In this document: positions 24,250 through 36,769 of the stretch, in pieces
How the letters are laid out: each line of letters opens with the position of its first letter
Numbering within the stretch: position 1 is the first letter of the stretch
Source: Heterobasidion occidentale
Lineage: Eukaryota; Basidiomycota; Agaricomycetes; Russulales; Bondarzewiaceae
Assembly (NCBI GenBank): GCA_039111635.1
Contig: JBCAQO010000007.1
Coordinates: 124,001 to 188,000 of the forward strand
Length of the DNA stretch: 64,000 bases
Reading direction: 5' to 3'
Position numbers and translations under genes: made by a program
The notes under the pieces: model-generated
Told to the model about the DNA's origin: nothing
Seen by the model: the letters and a program-made list of their open reading frames with translations, nothing else
Database searches by the model: none

Positions 24250-25090
24250 CACCTTCAACGTGGCTTACTGGTCAAACCCCGCCGCATCCTTGCTGCTCGA
24301 ACTATAGCCGCTCACGTCGGCGTAGACTTTTCCAATGGGAATTTGGCTCTCCAGGACGCGCATCTGGAACCCGATATGTGCAGGTTAATCCCGGGATCTT
24401 GGCGTTGTGGCCTTGAGCAAGAACGTCACATCCGGCGCATGTGCAAAGGCTTCATGAACCAGAGATCCGAGACACGCAAAATTCGCGAGTAAGCAATTGG
24501 GAGAATAGAACGAGTCTTTCCCTTGCTCCTCTGGATCGGATCGTGTGTAGTCTCATTTACCCGCGCGCCTTGAAGACCTCAGTGAAGATTATCTCAAGTT
24601 GATTGGAGTGCTCGAATCCCTCGCGCTGGAATAATGTGTCGTAGTTGAACACGGAACCTCAAATCTGGAAGCAAATTGGCGTATGTGGGCTCTCATTCAT
24701 CCCGATCTCCGTGATGACCTCAGAGGGCCTAAGCGCAAGAGAATCCACGGCTGATCGAGCCCGATTCGAATGTGAGGCACCATCCAGACGGAGACTGCTG
24801 CAATTTTTTCTTCTCCTTCCGTCGCATCGTCGTCTGACGAGTAAGGGATCACAACGACCGTGATTCGTACTCCAAAATACAGCGCCGCATCCATCGCCAT
24901 TTATTGAAAGTCATCAAGGTTGCGTCGTCCGTACTATTCAACGTCGTTCGAGAGAAGCTGGTGATAAGGATGGGTAAGAGAACATCCTAAGGGAGGGTGT
25001 GGATGATGGGGATATCACTAACCTCTTTCAAGTTGGCAATCTAGTTCAACATGGCGTCCTCTGAAAGCTCGGCGTACTAGCCTTGCAAGA
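24250..25090 (-). pseudogene. GNAT-family N-acetyltransferase remnant, copy 2
   Basis: Minus-strand reading near 24450-24370 gives APDVTFLLKATTPRSRD, a stop codon, then PAHIGFQMR. This is the same acetyl-CoA-fold block as copy 1, with the stop replacing a residue before the conserved aromatic. It continues IGKVYADVSGYSSSSKDAAG, then GFDQ, another stop, and ATLK, equal to the usual '(A)GF.LYAM' C-terminus. Upstream, 24900-24780 encodes AAVSVWMVPHIRIGLDQPW, the 'AAVSLWxPPG' strand typical of fungal GNATs. Two stops in conserved blocks indicate a pseudogene. Confidence 0.55.
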
Positions 25091-26499
25091 GCTAGGGTTT
25101 CGCCGCGGTCAGCCGTGCGCACATACGCCTCGTTGGGATCTGTGTCTTGAGAACGAAGTGACGAAGACATGGCAAGCGAGCGAGAGGGAACGATGTCTGA
25201 CGAATGAAAACCTGTAGGACGTGGGACGGTCCTCGACGACTGGACTAGGACTCATCCTTCAATTGGGATTCCGCCTAGGACGACTCCAACATCACAGAAC
25301 ATGTCTCAGATTGGTGGTACGTAGCCAGAAGGGAGAGTCAGCGTCAGACCAGCGCTGGCCAGCGTCGGAGCTTCAAAGCTTGTCTCGACCGCCAATCTGA
25401 GCTTGCATTGAAAAGGGTCATCACTTATACCTGCATTTCTGAAGCTCAGAAGTACCTACAATATGCACAAATATGCGTATTGTGGCTGGCTGTGGGCAGT
25501 CATGCAGGTCCAGGGTTGCGTGGAAGGATGCCATCGGGAAACATTGCGGACTTTCAAACTGAGTAGAAAAAGACAACCTTCCCGCTGCCCAGCCGTGTCT
25601 CTGTAGCGTCTCCACCTAACTTCCGCCTCGCTTCATAGCTGAAACAATACCGAAATATTTATCCTTACATGCTTTGGTCCATGTAAGCTGATATCCAAAA
25701 CTCATGCTCCGATGCCTTCACAACACTGCCAGCGGACAGCCCGCTGGTAGCAAAAATGCTTCGTCGTCTTACCACAAGCCCAACATTGCTGTCCAGGGTC
25801 AACGACTCAGCTGTGTTGGACAGAGGTATTTTCTGTAAGTCCATCTTTCTTTGATCTCGGAGATGGCTACTTATGGGTGAAGAGCAAAGAGATACAGCCT
25901 CCGTTCTCATACCACTTGTCTGGTGTTCCGCGCTGTTATGTGCGCCTGAGGCTCAACGCAGTACACCCAACAAAGATTTTAGAACGCCTTTCTATGTTCA
26001 ATCAGACGATATAGTTCCATTGAATCCCGGTGCTGACAATGGAGGAATGTTGTGCTTGTAACATCATGTTACGGTGTGACCAAACTCGGGATGCAAGCTC
26101 GAAAAGTCTCATCCATTGCTATCGTGGCTGTCAACACAACTTGCGACATTTCGTGTTTCCACGATCCGTTCACCGTCCCTTTCTTCTGTATATATATAGA
26201 TGATTCAGCCCTGATTCAGCCTCGTCGATCTTCCTGGTGAAAGTCCAACCACTGATATCGCTATTCTTACTCTGATGTATCCTGCCTCCGACCATACATG
26301 GTCCATCCCGACGTGCGCTGATGATCGTCCACCTTGTTTTCTACGGATTGCATTCCCCTATCAGAACTATTCTATCACCGGCGATTCTCGCCAATACTGA
26401 GCAATGCGCCGTTTGGGGGACAAGCGATTTGCATTCTTCTTTTGTCCCGGAATACCTGCGGACCACGGTTTTTATAGTGCGCGTATTTCACCTTATAAA
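25091..26499. other. Gene-free stretch
   Basis: No recognisable coding sequence. A short TATATATATAG occurs near 26190. The last 180 bases are in frame with the LINE ORF but no longer resemble reverse transcriptase. Confidence 0.35.
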
Positions 26500-28209
26500 G
26501 CCCACCTCACCCCTCTGTAAAAGTCAGCTTTTATCGGGCTTACCGGCGCGCCCTTCTAAAGGCGTCTCTACGAGATACATGAGACAATTTTACACCAGCG
26601 TTGCGCTGCCGAGAATGCTGTATGGGGTGGACATTTTCTTGTCCCCACCATCGCGTGAGGGCAAAGGCTCCAAAGGCATGATAGAGAAGCTAGCCAGAGT
26701 CCAGAGACAGGCAGCCATACACATAACCGGTGCCATGCGCACCACCGCTACTGATATTCTTGACGCACACGCAGATCTTTTACCATTCAGCCTATTGGTC
26801 GACAAAAAGTGCCATGACGAAGCCACCAGACTGGCAACACTAGCCGACGAGCATCCCCTCTACAGACACACCATAGCGGCCGCAGACGCGACAACCCGTA
26901 CACCAGATCGCTCCCCTCTCCATAGGCTCCTCAACGAAGCTTACGCCATCTTTCCGAGCCAATTTGAAGACATCAAAGCCGTGCGACTCGATCCAAAGTG
27001 GCAGTCAGCCATCCAAACGAGCATTGCACCCAACAAAGATGGAGCCATCGAAGCCGAGAAACAAAACAGAGACGAAATACAGGTATATTCAGATGGATCT
27101 CTAATAGAAGGGGGAGTAGGGGCAGCGGCGGTCCTGTTCAGACACGGTAACGAAAAAGCGAGGCTGCACAAGCACCTTGGCAGAGCAGAACATCACACCG
27201 TATACGAAGCAGAACTTACCGGCATCCTTCTTGCTTTACAGCTCATACAAAACGAACCACCGCATCGCTCGGCATCGATAGCACTGGACAACGTCGCTGC
27301 AATACAGGCCACAAAGATAGCCAGGAGCACCCAGGATCGTATCTTGTCGACGCAATTCACGACAAGGTAGAGAAGGAGTTCGGAGGCAGAGGCAGAGGAC
27401 GACCAACCTTACGATGGGTACCAGGGCACGTCGATATTGTAGGAAACGAGAGAAGTGACGAGGAAGCGAAGGCGGCAGCGAGAGGACTCACGAGCATGGA
27501 CACAGTACTACCAAAGGCGATCAGGGGACAGCTTCCCTTCAGCCGGTCGGCGGCAAGGCAAAGGTTCAACGATGGACTCAAGAAGCGCTGGAAAAAACTC
27601 ATGGAACAGTCACCGAGATGGCAAAAGCTGCAGAGGATAGATCCCACAGCACCTTCGAACAGGTTTCGGAAAATCACTTCTTCTCTCCCGCGTCGACATG
27701 CCGCTACCCTTATGCAACTACGCACTGGCCACGCACCATTACAACGTCATCTACACCGTATACGTCCAGACGAGTTCGAGAACCCCACCTGTCCCGCGTG
27801 TGGGCAGCGCGATGAGACGGTGGCCCACTTCCTTCTCGAATGCCGAAGCTTTACCGACAGTCGACACCGCCTTGAGCAAGCGGTAGGGCGAGCGAGCCGT
27901 AACCTTTCCGAACTATTATCCAACCCATCGATGTTCAAACACCTATTCGAGTTCATACACGAAACCCAGCACTTCAAGAAGACATTCGGAGACCTGAACC
28001 TGCCAAAGACCATGGAGACGGAGCTGGACGGACCTAGGAGCCGAAACGAGCGACGAACACAAGCAACCACACCCCGAGCGCGAGGAGGAGGCGGACATAG
28101 AGGAGCGACGAGACTCGTGCAGATTCGAACCGCGGAACAGAGACAGATGGCGGCCACGTTACGCAGCTGGTTAAACACAGCACCTGCTACCGGACCAAAC
28201 AACAGTTAA
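26500..28209 (+). mobile_element. 5'-truncated LINE (non-LTR) remnant: RT tail, RNase H, zinc knuckle
   Basis: The first ORF (to 27370) contains the end of a reverse-transcriptase thumb (TRYMRQFYTSVALPRMLYGV) and an RNase H domain with its acidic residues in VYSDGSLIEGG, YEAELTG and ALDNVAA. One base break near 27334 moves the frame; the second part continues SYLVDAIHDKVEKEF, then WVPGHVDIVGNERSDEEAK (the 'GHxxxxGNExAD' RNase H end). A C-terminal CPACGQRDETVAHFLLEC knuckle (C-x2-C-x8-H-x4-C) follows, ending with a stop at 28209. This order is that of Tad1-like fungal LINEs. The endonuclease and catalytic RT core (YxDD) are absent, so the copy is dead on arrival, as usual for 5'-truncated LINE insertions. 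Confidence 0.8.
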
Positions 28210-28449
28210 GTACGATACCTTACTATACCACCATAATTCTCGCCATGCGACCCAACCTCCCTGAGGTAAACACATGCCCCTTGAGGGCCAATGCAGAGCA
28301 TAGAGTTGGATCATGCTTACATACATTCACACTACCGTAGAGTACATACAGCTACACGTCTAGACATGCGGCGCGCCGCCACTAGACGTTAATACATGAC
28401 TTCACACACACACATCGGGCTTACCTTCATAATCAGGCCTCTCTGCGCC
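28210..28449. other. LINE 3' tail and upstream region of DUF6534 copy 2
   Basis: Probably LINE 3' UTR followed by the promoter of the next gene. A short CA repeat occurs near 28402-28412. No clear poly-A tail or target duplication is visible. Confidence 0.35.
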
Positions 28450-30418
28450 ATGCCTTCACTCGTTCCTCTGGACAGTCTGCTAGGTGCCGCTTATGTCGGG
28501 GTTATTGTATCCACCGTGTAAGCTTGTCGCTCACTATACTTGCCATCTGGCATCAGTTTGACGAAGGTGCTCTTTTTTTCTTCCAGAATATATGGCGTCA
28601 CTTGTCTGCAAGTGTACCTGTACTACACAGAGCATTGCAGCAACGACGGTCGCTTCGTGAAAGCCTTCGTCAGTGCCATTTCAGACCATGATTATGTTCG
28701 AGACTGATGCGCAGCTCAGGTTGCTGCTTTGATGTAGGTCCTTTGTTTTCGCTCCCCGAGCTTCAGTGGATGCCATCTTTTGCTAGGTTACTTGACACCC
28801 TCCACGTCGTACTGTTGGCGCACTTTCTCTACCACTATACCATCACTAACTTCGGGGACTACGCGGCTCTCGTCCCTAATATGTGGTATGTGCTTTGTAC
28901 CCTGATTACCCGGCTTTCGCATTGCCTATGTTTTGTCGCAGGAGTATCTTGGTGAATTGAATGACTTTATCTGATCACCTCTCGTGGCTGACTGAAGGCT
29001 TATAGGTTGAGGTTGTGATAGGGGTGCGCCGGGTCGACTCTGTCCATTGCATCAACTTCAATTGACTCCACTCCGCTGACAGGATTTATTGAGCACTTTG
29101 GTCCAATTGTGAGTTTCTTCTGCATGTTAAGCAACTCCAGATTCACCTTGCCGTACTAGCTTCTTCGCGTATCGCGTCTATTGTCGTACGTCGACCTTCG
29201 CATGCCTTACGTTCACAACAGAACTGTGTATCCCCGCAGTTAGCAAGAAGCACATTGTAATCCCGGCATTTGTGGTATATACCCGCCAGCTTGATATTGT
29301 CGTATGCAGTACTGTTGACATCCGTCCTGTCTTCAGTGTCTCCTGAGCCTTGGACAATTATGTTCGTGATTTCTGGACTTTAAACCAATAACTATATGGC
29401 TGATGATTGCGTCCCACGATAGCCTGCGCATTTGGTAACTTTTGATCTGAAGCTTGTGGATGTCTGTGCTCATTCTTCGTCTTCGTCTTACTCAGGCTTC
29501 ACAGTCACGAGGTATGCCAGTGTTCATCCAGGCTCTGTTCATCGCACGTCCTTACTGATTGCTTGTCCTAGTTTCCATTTAAGATCTTTTGCCAACTCCC
29601 ATTCCGATATAGTTTCGTAGTGTTCATGCATCGCTTGCCTTCCAAAGTCTCCTGATATATCTCGTTCTAGCCGTGGACCACAGCGTCGATCACCGCCGAG
29701 GTTGCTTGCGACGCCCTTATCACTGGCCTCATGATTTATTACCTTCGCAAGGGTCGTGCACAGTTCAAAAAGCAAGTCCGTCGCCTCATTCTTTCTTGGT
29801 ATGCTCGTCGAACATCCTCCCTCAGAACAAACCGGGCAATTAGTTTGTTGATTACATACGCATTGAACACGTGTAAGCTTCCTTCTATGTGTGAGGGGTG
29901 ACTGTGACTGAGGCTTGTCTTCAACGAAGCGCTGCTTACAACGTAGTAAAAATCTCGTCGTCTCCGGTTATATTTTTCATTTATCACATTCACAGAGTGT
30001 TCGCCGTCACTACACTGATCACGGTAGGATTTACGTTCGATATCTGCCCTTCGTATCACTGATCGACCTCGCATAGTTCATGGCTCTGCATGAGTCTTTA
30101 GCCTATGCGGCGTTCTTCTTCATCCTGGTTCGACGTACGTTTTGAAAATTATGTGTCAAAGGCTGCTGTCATTGACGTTTTTTGCTAGTATATTCTTGTT
30201 CATTCATGTCCACGTTCGTGTATCTTTTCTCTGTGCTGCTTCGACGCTTAATCTTGAGCTCGCTTGTCAGCCTCAACTCTCGGAGCATCGTTCGGCAGCA
30301 GCTCAACGGCAACGACGATGGAGTGATCACGCTGTCCAAATTTGCTGCAGCGGAAGCGCAAGCATCTCAATCAAGGGATAAGGCCGTCGGTGGGTTGGCG
30401 GGAGGGGCTAGTGGGTGA
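28450..30418 (+). CDS. DUF6534-type multi-pass membrane protein, copy 2
   Basis: Starts MPSLVPLDSLLGAAYVGVIV at 28450 and splices through about a dozen exons: IYGVTCLQVYLYYTEHC, LLDTLHVVLLAHFLYHYTIT, NFGDYAALVPNMW, VEVVIG, then LLSTLVQFFFAYRVY. After less certain middle exons come PWTTASITAEVACDALITGL, LLITYALNT joined to LFAVTTLIT, FMALHESLAYAAFFFILVRL and YSCSFMST. The tail is LNSRSIVRQQLNGNDDGVIT and stops at 30416-30418. Every exon block I checked has a counterpart in copy 1 (515-2459), so they are paralogues. Predicted as a plasma- or endo-membrane protein; function unknown. Confidence 0.72.
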
Positions 30419-31184
30419 GGGCTACTCGTCTTGAGGCTCACATCGTACTGACTTGAATCTTGATACAGAGAGTCAATCGAAGCCTCATAGCTTGTCGTTG
30501 ATTCCTTCTTCCTCATGATCACATTTCTTGTTCACTCGGTGCGCCCAGAAATTTATCATTTTGCAACCTTGAGCTCATGCTTCTATTCGCAGGACTCGTC
30601 TCGCATCTTCCAATGCTCGCTTTGCCTCTACTATTCTGACTGATGTCTATAACGAGCATTGTTTAGCTTCTCATGTTGTATCTGCTGCTGGTCTGCTATC
30701 TACTATTCAAGCTTGCTTGTCACCTTTACCAAGATGTTCAGGGAGTCTGAGGTACCCTGAGTACAACCAAAATGAAGTCGTTCCATTATTGCCCACCCGG
30801 AACTAACCTGAACCAAGCGCGTATAGTCCCCTGTCTACACAACAATGGGCTTGGACTTCTCGGCGCTTTCCCAAGCTCATTGGAGCGGAGTCTCCCAGAG
30901 ATGCCATCGATATGTACCTTGAATTAGGCGTTCACTTTGTGCAGGTAACATGAACCAATTGAATATGCAGGGGCAAAGCAAGGGGCCTTCGGAAGCTTTA
31001 AGAACACTCATATGGCCGCCAAGCTGCACAAAGCCACAATCTCGCATTGACATAGCTGAGATTTAAGCAACGCTTGCCACATTTTCCTCGGTGCTTCATA
31101 AGTGACGCCGCCTCAGTCGTTTCAGCATCCAACCATTCATCCAATCATTTACAGACTCACTTTAGATCCCGCTCATAGCTATTT
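30419..31184. other. Intergenic region before ZF1
   Basis: No gene seen. A TATA-like CTATTTATGG ends at the ZF1 start codon region, about 15 bp upstream, which is closer than usual. Confidence 0.35.
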
Positions 31185-32881
31185 ATGGATTCCAGCAACC
31201 TGCATCACAATATCTTGTTCTTCGACGAAATAGGATTCGATCCGTCAAACGGTTTGTACATCGCTGATAGCTTCGGGCAAGCTCCAGTTTTAGAAAACGT
31301 CGGTCATTCCAATCAGGTCGCGGTAAGCAAAAATTTCGGCGTGGAAGTCGACGACAGACTTATTGCCGCTCGACAGCTCAATGCCACCCATAACCATAAC
31401 CATAACCTCTACGCACAGAGTTTCCAGACACTGCCGATGAACACGCCACAAACTTCCGTGCCACGCACGCCGTACGTCTCAAGCCACGAAGGATATCGTT
31501 TCTCCCAGATGATGCCACCGGTTGGGACACAATACTATGGGAAGTAGCATCGGTGCAACCGTCTGAATTATGTGAGCCACTATTGACCACATCGGCTGGC
31601 GTCGCTCACGCATTCATGGTCCATAGCATACGCGATGTCTGGTACAAGCCTTTCAAAAGACGCTTCGACGTATGGACCATATTTCTTTGATGAGCCGACG
31701 GAGATGGGACACATGTACCAAGTGGCACAAGGTATGCAGAGACAGATGTTTGGTAAGATTGTAATGCCTGCATGCCTCCATTGTCATTAATACGTCGCCA
31801 TAGACGAGAACAGGCCTCGAGTGTCTTCAGTGGCGGTATCAAGCCTTCGGGGGCCGGCATTTGGTGAGCCAGTATTGCCTCTCTGCAGGGCGGTCAGCAC
31901 TCATACGTCACCTGGGCAGAAGCCAACAGAATACATGAGCAGATGGACTTGATGAGCACGCAAAACCCATCCTGCTATTCATTCAATGAGACGCATCTAT
32001 GCTCCGCTGCAGTGTCTGAAGGAGGTTACAACGCAGTGGGATGGCATGTTCAAATCCTCTATGTGAGTGACCATAATCTCTCGTTGAATCTTTCACTCAC
32101 CTTACCTTGCATGAGTAGCCTTCGAAATGCCCAGCAGAGTAATATCGCCCTCGACTCCACCGAATCTTATCCACCAGCCTTGCCAATGTAGCCATCCACA
32201 GCACATGATGGTCTGTGGCATCCTGCATCAGATGATGTCATGCCGCCCAAATTTGTCAGAATGGAGCGAGGCAACAAACAGCTACCTCCTGAGAGTTCAA
32301 GTGTGGCCGAAACGTTCGACATGTCTCCACGAACACACCATCGAGTAGTCCCGCCAAATAGGGATGCCCATGCGGCAAGTTCAAGCAGGACCTTGGAACG
32401 CTCGACGGAAGATTTCGAGGGTAACGCCCCTGATAACGAACCAAGGACGCAGTCAACCGACTGTAAGGATATCCCTACAATCGAATGCGACTCCGTCGGT
32501 GTAGTAGCTTTGCAGAAAGGGTGTTCCCGCTTGAAACCTGCCACGGCCACCAAGGAAAAAGACCGAAGTACAGCTTTGGAGATGCAGAAGAAACCGTCAA
32601 AGAAGGCGCGGGTGCCGTGCCCCAAGAAGGGATGCAACACGACGTTCGCGTCAAACTCAGAAAGGAACCGCCACGCCAAAACGAGCAGAGATCACGTTTC
32701 GCAGGGCACATTCGAATGTGAGATTTGTGGCGATTTTTTCTCGCGTAACGACAGCTTGAGAAGACACGTGACACGCAGCACAAAGACGGAGACGAGCCAA
32801 GAAGGAGAGATGATGTGGAGTATGATGTGGAGTCGGAAGATGAGTATTCAGAAGATGAGGAGAGATTCGAAGACGAGGAGT
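31185..32881 (+). CDS. Two-finger C2H2 zinc-finger protein ZF1 (divergent, frame-broken)
   Basis: The first exon or exons encode a Gln/Asn/His-rich segment starting MDSSNLHHNILFFDE. The last exon (from about 32240) carries an acidic and Ser-rich linker, then two fingers: CPKKGC...H-x6-H (an unusual C-x4-C) and CEIC with SRNDSLRRH. In the annotated frame finger 2 lacks its last His, but a single added base near 32775 gives HVTRQH (C-x2-C-x12-H-x4-H) and opens a long acidic tail rich in D and E ending at a stop near 32881. The intact reading is therefore almost certainly the shifted one. It is the most divergent of the six paralogues. Predicted nuclear DNA-binding regulator; intermediate exons are not resolved. 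Confidence 0.55.
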
Positions 32882-33792
32882 GAACGATACAACACGAGTA
32901 CGCACATCGCGTTGCCCTCCATGTCGCAATTGACCATCGCCTAAAGAACAACGCCATCGTATGACAAGGTGTCTGAGATTTTCTAAGCGTGGAAAGCCGA
33001 AAAGTACAAGAAATATACACAATACCATTATGTTATACTTTTATAGATGAAAATATCGCTTTGGAGATAACGGTGAGCGCCCTCACTCGAGTGAGAAGGT
33101 TGAATAGTGGAGGACAAGCTGAAAGTATTAAAACGATGGGGTCGGTAAAAACGCGCCCGACATTCTCTTGAGAGTTGCCTGAAAAAGAACAATGCTATTA
33201 GAAACGTATACGCGGCATCTTCGCCGACATGCCTTTCACTCAGAATGGAGACCCTTCTCGCATGCGGCATCTTGTTCGTTGCCGCGAAGTGTACGAAGGG
33301 CAGTGTCGGAAATTGTGATGTCACGCTGTCGACACGGCTATGCTTCGTGATCATATGCTGATACCTAGTCAGATCGTTATGTTGCAGTATCTTATTTACC
33401 CAGCGCCGTTTGAACATTCGTTCAATGCCACGAACGAACCCTAGCAAGTGCAGCCACTCAAATAAAGGGCGAACGAAGGCCAGAACACCGCCTGGTGGCT
33501 GTTTTGATGAATGCGATAACGGAAGAAGCACCGAATCGGAATTCGTGGTACGTACCTTTCTTGCTACATACCCATGAGGTGATTGAAAGAGACAGGGCGC
33601 CCACACCGCCACATAAGAGACAAACAAGCACTAAGGCCACGAATCACGAGCGCCATCGACTAGACAGGTAATATTTTCGCCGCCACGGCCTGTGCGCTAA
33701 TGTTTCTGCGATTATAAAAGGAGGCCGCGTTAAGTACCGCCTCAAGTCATCTCAACCCTCGCTCACCTTCCTCTGGTTCGATAGTCCTTGCC
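32882..33792. other. Intergenic region ZF1-ZF2
   Basis: No gene recognised. The minus-strand ORF 33028-33627 shows no motif. A TATA-like TTATAAAAGG lies at about 33713-33721, some 75 bp before the ZF2 ATG. Confidence 0.4.
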
Positions 33793-35096
33793 ATGTCGCG
33801 CTTCCAGTATCAGATGGAAGAATATCTTCCGAACCCCGCGCAAGGCACTACGCCTTCAATACAGCTATTCCCGTCGATCATGCACCCTCCTACCATCCTT
33901 TGCCACGACCATATAATCCACCCCGGCAGTATGGACCGCCCCCACAATATGAAGCGCCCCCGCACCATTCTCATGATGGGCCACACTATGGGCCACCCGT
34001 GCGAGCGGGATATTCACGATCTGGGCCACCCATGCGAAATCAACCTCCGCTATACCTACCACCGGCAAGTTCAATGTCTCCATTATTGAAAGATAATAAA
34101 ATACTCACAATGTTCGGCCGTAGTATTCTGCGCCCAGATACTACCAATCATACATTTCGAATGGAGATTTTATCGTCCCTGCCCGTACTGCTCTACAATG
34201 GCACAAGCATCATCTGTCGTTGCATATCGGTCGGCTCGCCAGACACAACAGGCACCACCGATCTTGAATCGTAACGAGGCAGAACGCCGCGCCCCAAACA
34301 CAATGCACAGTGAGTAATGCTCCATTTTCATGTAAATATATGCTTACAGACGATCATGCTGTCAGGATCAAGAGAGCGAGCGATGTCCCCTGACCAGTTT
34401 TCTGCCAGTCCCCCTCCACGATCCGTCGCCGCACCGACCCTGGAAGCCCCGGTTCCCGATTTGAACCCGCACACCGAGCCACCTACTACGCCTCCTGTGT
34501 TCCATGGATTGTTAGCGATGGACATCACGGATGAAGACGTCAAGCCGATCATCGTAGATAGTCCGACGCCACCAAAGAGCGGCCCCAAATCGAGTGTGAG
34601 TATAGATGTCGCGAGCAAGGCGCGATCGGGACTTTCTAGTGCACCTCGTCCAAATGATCGATCTTTCCTACCAGGCCCGTATGATCCGACAGAAGACCGA
34701 GCTCCATCCAAGGGTGCAACCCTCGCCTTTAGGCGCTCCTCTCTAGACAGCTGCATTCCAAGATCATTGGTGCCATACCAAGGGAGCTTTTCACAGTACC
34801 CAGAGCTTGCAAAGAAACGCCGCCACACGCTGCACGGAACCACTCGATACAACTGTAACGAGTGTCTAGTGGGCTTTCGACGCAAGGCGGACTGGATACG
34901 CCACATGGAGAACGCGAAGGCACATAAAAGTCCGGCGTTCCAGTGCGACAGATGCAAACGGCGCTATAGCAGAGAAGACGCGCTCGCTCGGCACGTTCGG
35001 GTTGTGTGTCGGTCAAGGCGGTCATTATGGGAGGAGTCCGACGTGAACGGTGAGAAGAGGGAGCGAAGGGAGCAGAAGGAGGATCGTGAGTCTTGA
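33793..35096 (+). CDS. Two-finger C2H2 zinc-finger protein ZF2
   Basis: Start MSRFQYQMEEYLPNP at 33793. Within about 60 bases the coding frame appears to move by one to a Pro/Tyr-rich stretch (YNPPRQYGPPPQYEAPP). Later exons lead to a final exon from about 34350 encoding a Pro/Ser-rich linker and two fingers: CNECLVGFRRKADWIRH-x6-H and CDRCKRRYSREDALARHVRV, then VC. The last zinc ligand is Cys instead of His (C2HC). A charged tail rich in E, K and R follows, with the stop at 35096. The finger pair, their seven-residue spacing and H-x6-H in finger 1 are shared with the other copies. The exon junctions between 34080 and 34350 do not join cleanly in my reading, so the gene may be damaged. Confidence 0.55.
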
Positions 35097-36707
35097 ATCT
35101 GAAGTTTATCTGTGGCCGCACTCGTTCCTCCCTATCGATTGCACTCATTGCTGACGCTGACACCCCTGCGCTACCCATGAGCACTGGCGTCCACGACATC
35201 ATCTATCGGAGAGCCCGATAGAGTTTTCTATGCTGATATTTACATGCATCAGATATTGCTGCGAGTATTACGTTCGAGGCCTGAGAGGGCCGTTTGAGTT
35301 CTGTTGATGTATATGGACCTATATGACTCATGATTTATGGATGAGAGGAAGTAGGGGAATGTCGCTTACAAGCTGTCGCCCATGTTTTCAATGCTGTAGG
35401 CATGTATCTATGACTTTCACTGCTTTTTTAAGAACAACGAGGAGGTGGATGCATGTTGTCGGAGGGCGTGCCAGCGAGTGTTCTAGAGTCAGGTTGGCGG
35501 TGTGACACATGTGACATACCGCGTCCAGTTTCGCAACTTTCCGACTTCTGTTCAGTTGTTCGACTGTTCAGCGCGCATTCTCTTGCACGTAAAAACACAA
35601 GACCAATGTTATCGGGGAGATCACCTACCTTGAAGAAAATCAGGGTTGTAAAAAGTGTACTTGAAATCCAAAACGCGCACATCCATGTTCTCGATGTCAT
35701 TGTCCCCTCTGCAGAGAGCATCAAATGCCGATATGTATCCTTATGTTCCCTTTCCCGTTGTGAGTCTCCCAGAAGGGGAGTCGAACTTCACAAAAAAAGG
35801 AGACTGGGTTTATCGACGCATGAAAGAGAAATAGGAGGTGGAACTATATCTTCACTCTTTTTTTTGAATGTTGTCGTCTACCATGTGTGTCGCTTCTCTC
35901 CACCGCTAGTATCGACTATGGACGACGTGAAGGGTTTGCCTGGATATATACTAATGAGAATGCTCGGCGCATCGTCGAAGCTTTCCCGGATGTCTCGGGT
36001 GTCAAGTCTAGAGCTAGAACTGCTAAGCATTTCCTAAGTGTGCGAGGAATATGCTACGCACCAGCCGTGAACAAATGAAGCAAATTTTCGAACAATGCAC
36101 CACGCCGTGAATGGCTGCGGAAGCGCGGATGGAGGTGGAGGCAAGATTCGTAGCCGAGCACGTCTTTGATCTCATGGGGCGACTGCATCGTTGCCACCGC
36201 ATGACCACGAATTGTTCACACACTAAAACGTCGGGGCGTCGGAAACTCAGCCAATCTTGTGGGTCGCATATTGTCCCAGGTAAAGCGCGGTCGCCCAGGA
36301 GAGTGGTCTGCTACTGCCGCCCGCCTTCGCTCGCCGTCGAAGTCAGGCCCAGAAGAAAATCGTCGTCAGGACCGCCGTCTATCAGAGAAGCCGTTTGTAT
36401 CGCAAGTGCCCTATGTAAAACCGATAACAAAGATTGAGCGCGCTGTTTCATGGTCTCGCTCGCAAATAACTCCGTTCCTCGCTGGTTGGGTACACGAGGC
36501 GGTCCAGATAAAAAGAACAATGCAAGATTGATCCGAGTCTGAGTTGGAAAAACAGAAAGCGTAAGCGAAGCACACCCATACATGGCTTGTCCTCGCCACT
36601 CACCTTATTCGGACGACCAATAGCGAAGCGGGAATAGAGCCCCGAGTCGCCTCATGAAGTAATGCGCGAGAAGCAGATATACTTGCCACCGCAGTGCGCC
36701 AGATTGC
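35097..36707. other. Intergenic region ZF2-ZF3 with conserved ZF upstream block
   Basis: No gene recognised in 35097-36060. From about 36070 to the ZF3 promoter the sequence resembles the regions upstream of ZF5 and ZF6 (for example a run near 36270 containing GGGTCGC then CATTGTCC), so it is the conserved 5' flank of this subfamily. Confidence 0.4.
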
Positions 36708-36716
36708 TTAAAAGCT
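36708..36716 (+). promoter_or_regulatory. Conserved TTAAAAGC core promoter of ZF3
   Basis: TTAAAAGCTGGG about 60 bp before the ZF3 ATG corresponds to TTAAAGCCTGG upstream of ZF5 and ZF6 on the other strand, so it is the probable TATA element of the subfamily. Confidence 0.4.
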
Positions 36717-36769
36717 GGGTGGGCGAAATGAGATACCGACATTCCCACTTTGCCAAACGACCTGCAGAC

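Noticed and set aside
27747..28202. 151-codon minus ORF in the LINE
   Set aside because: Antisense to the RNase H/zinc-knuckle frame, which has clear family motifs.
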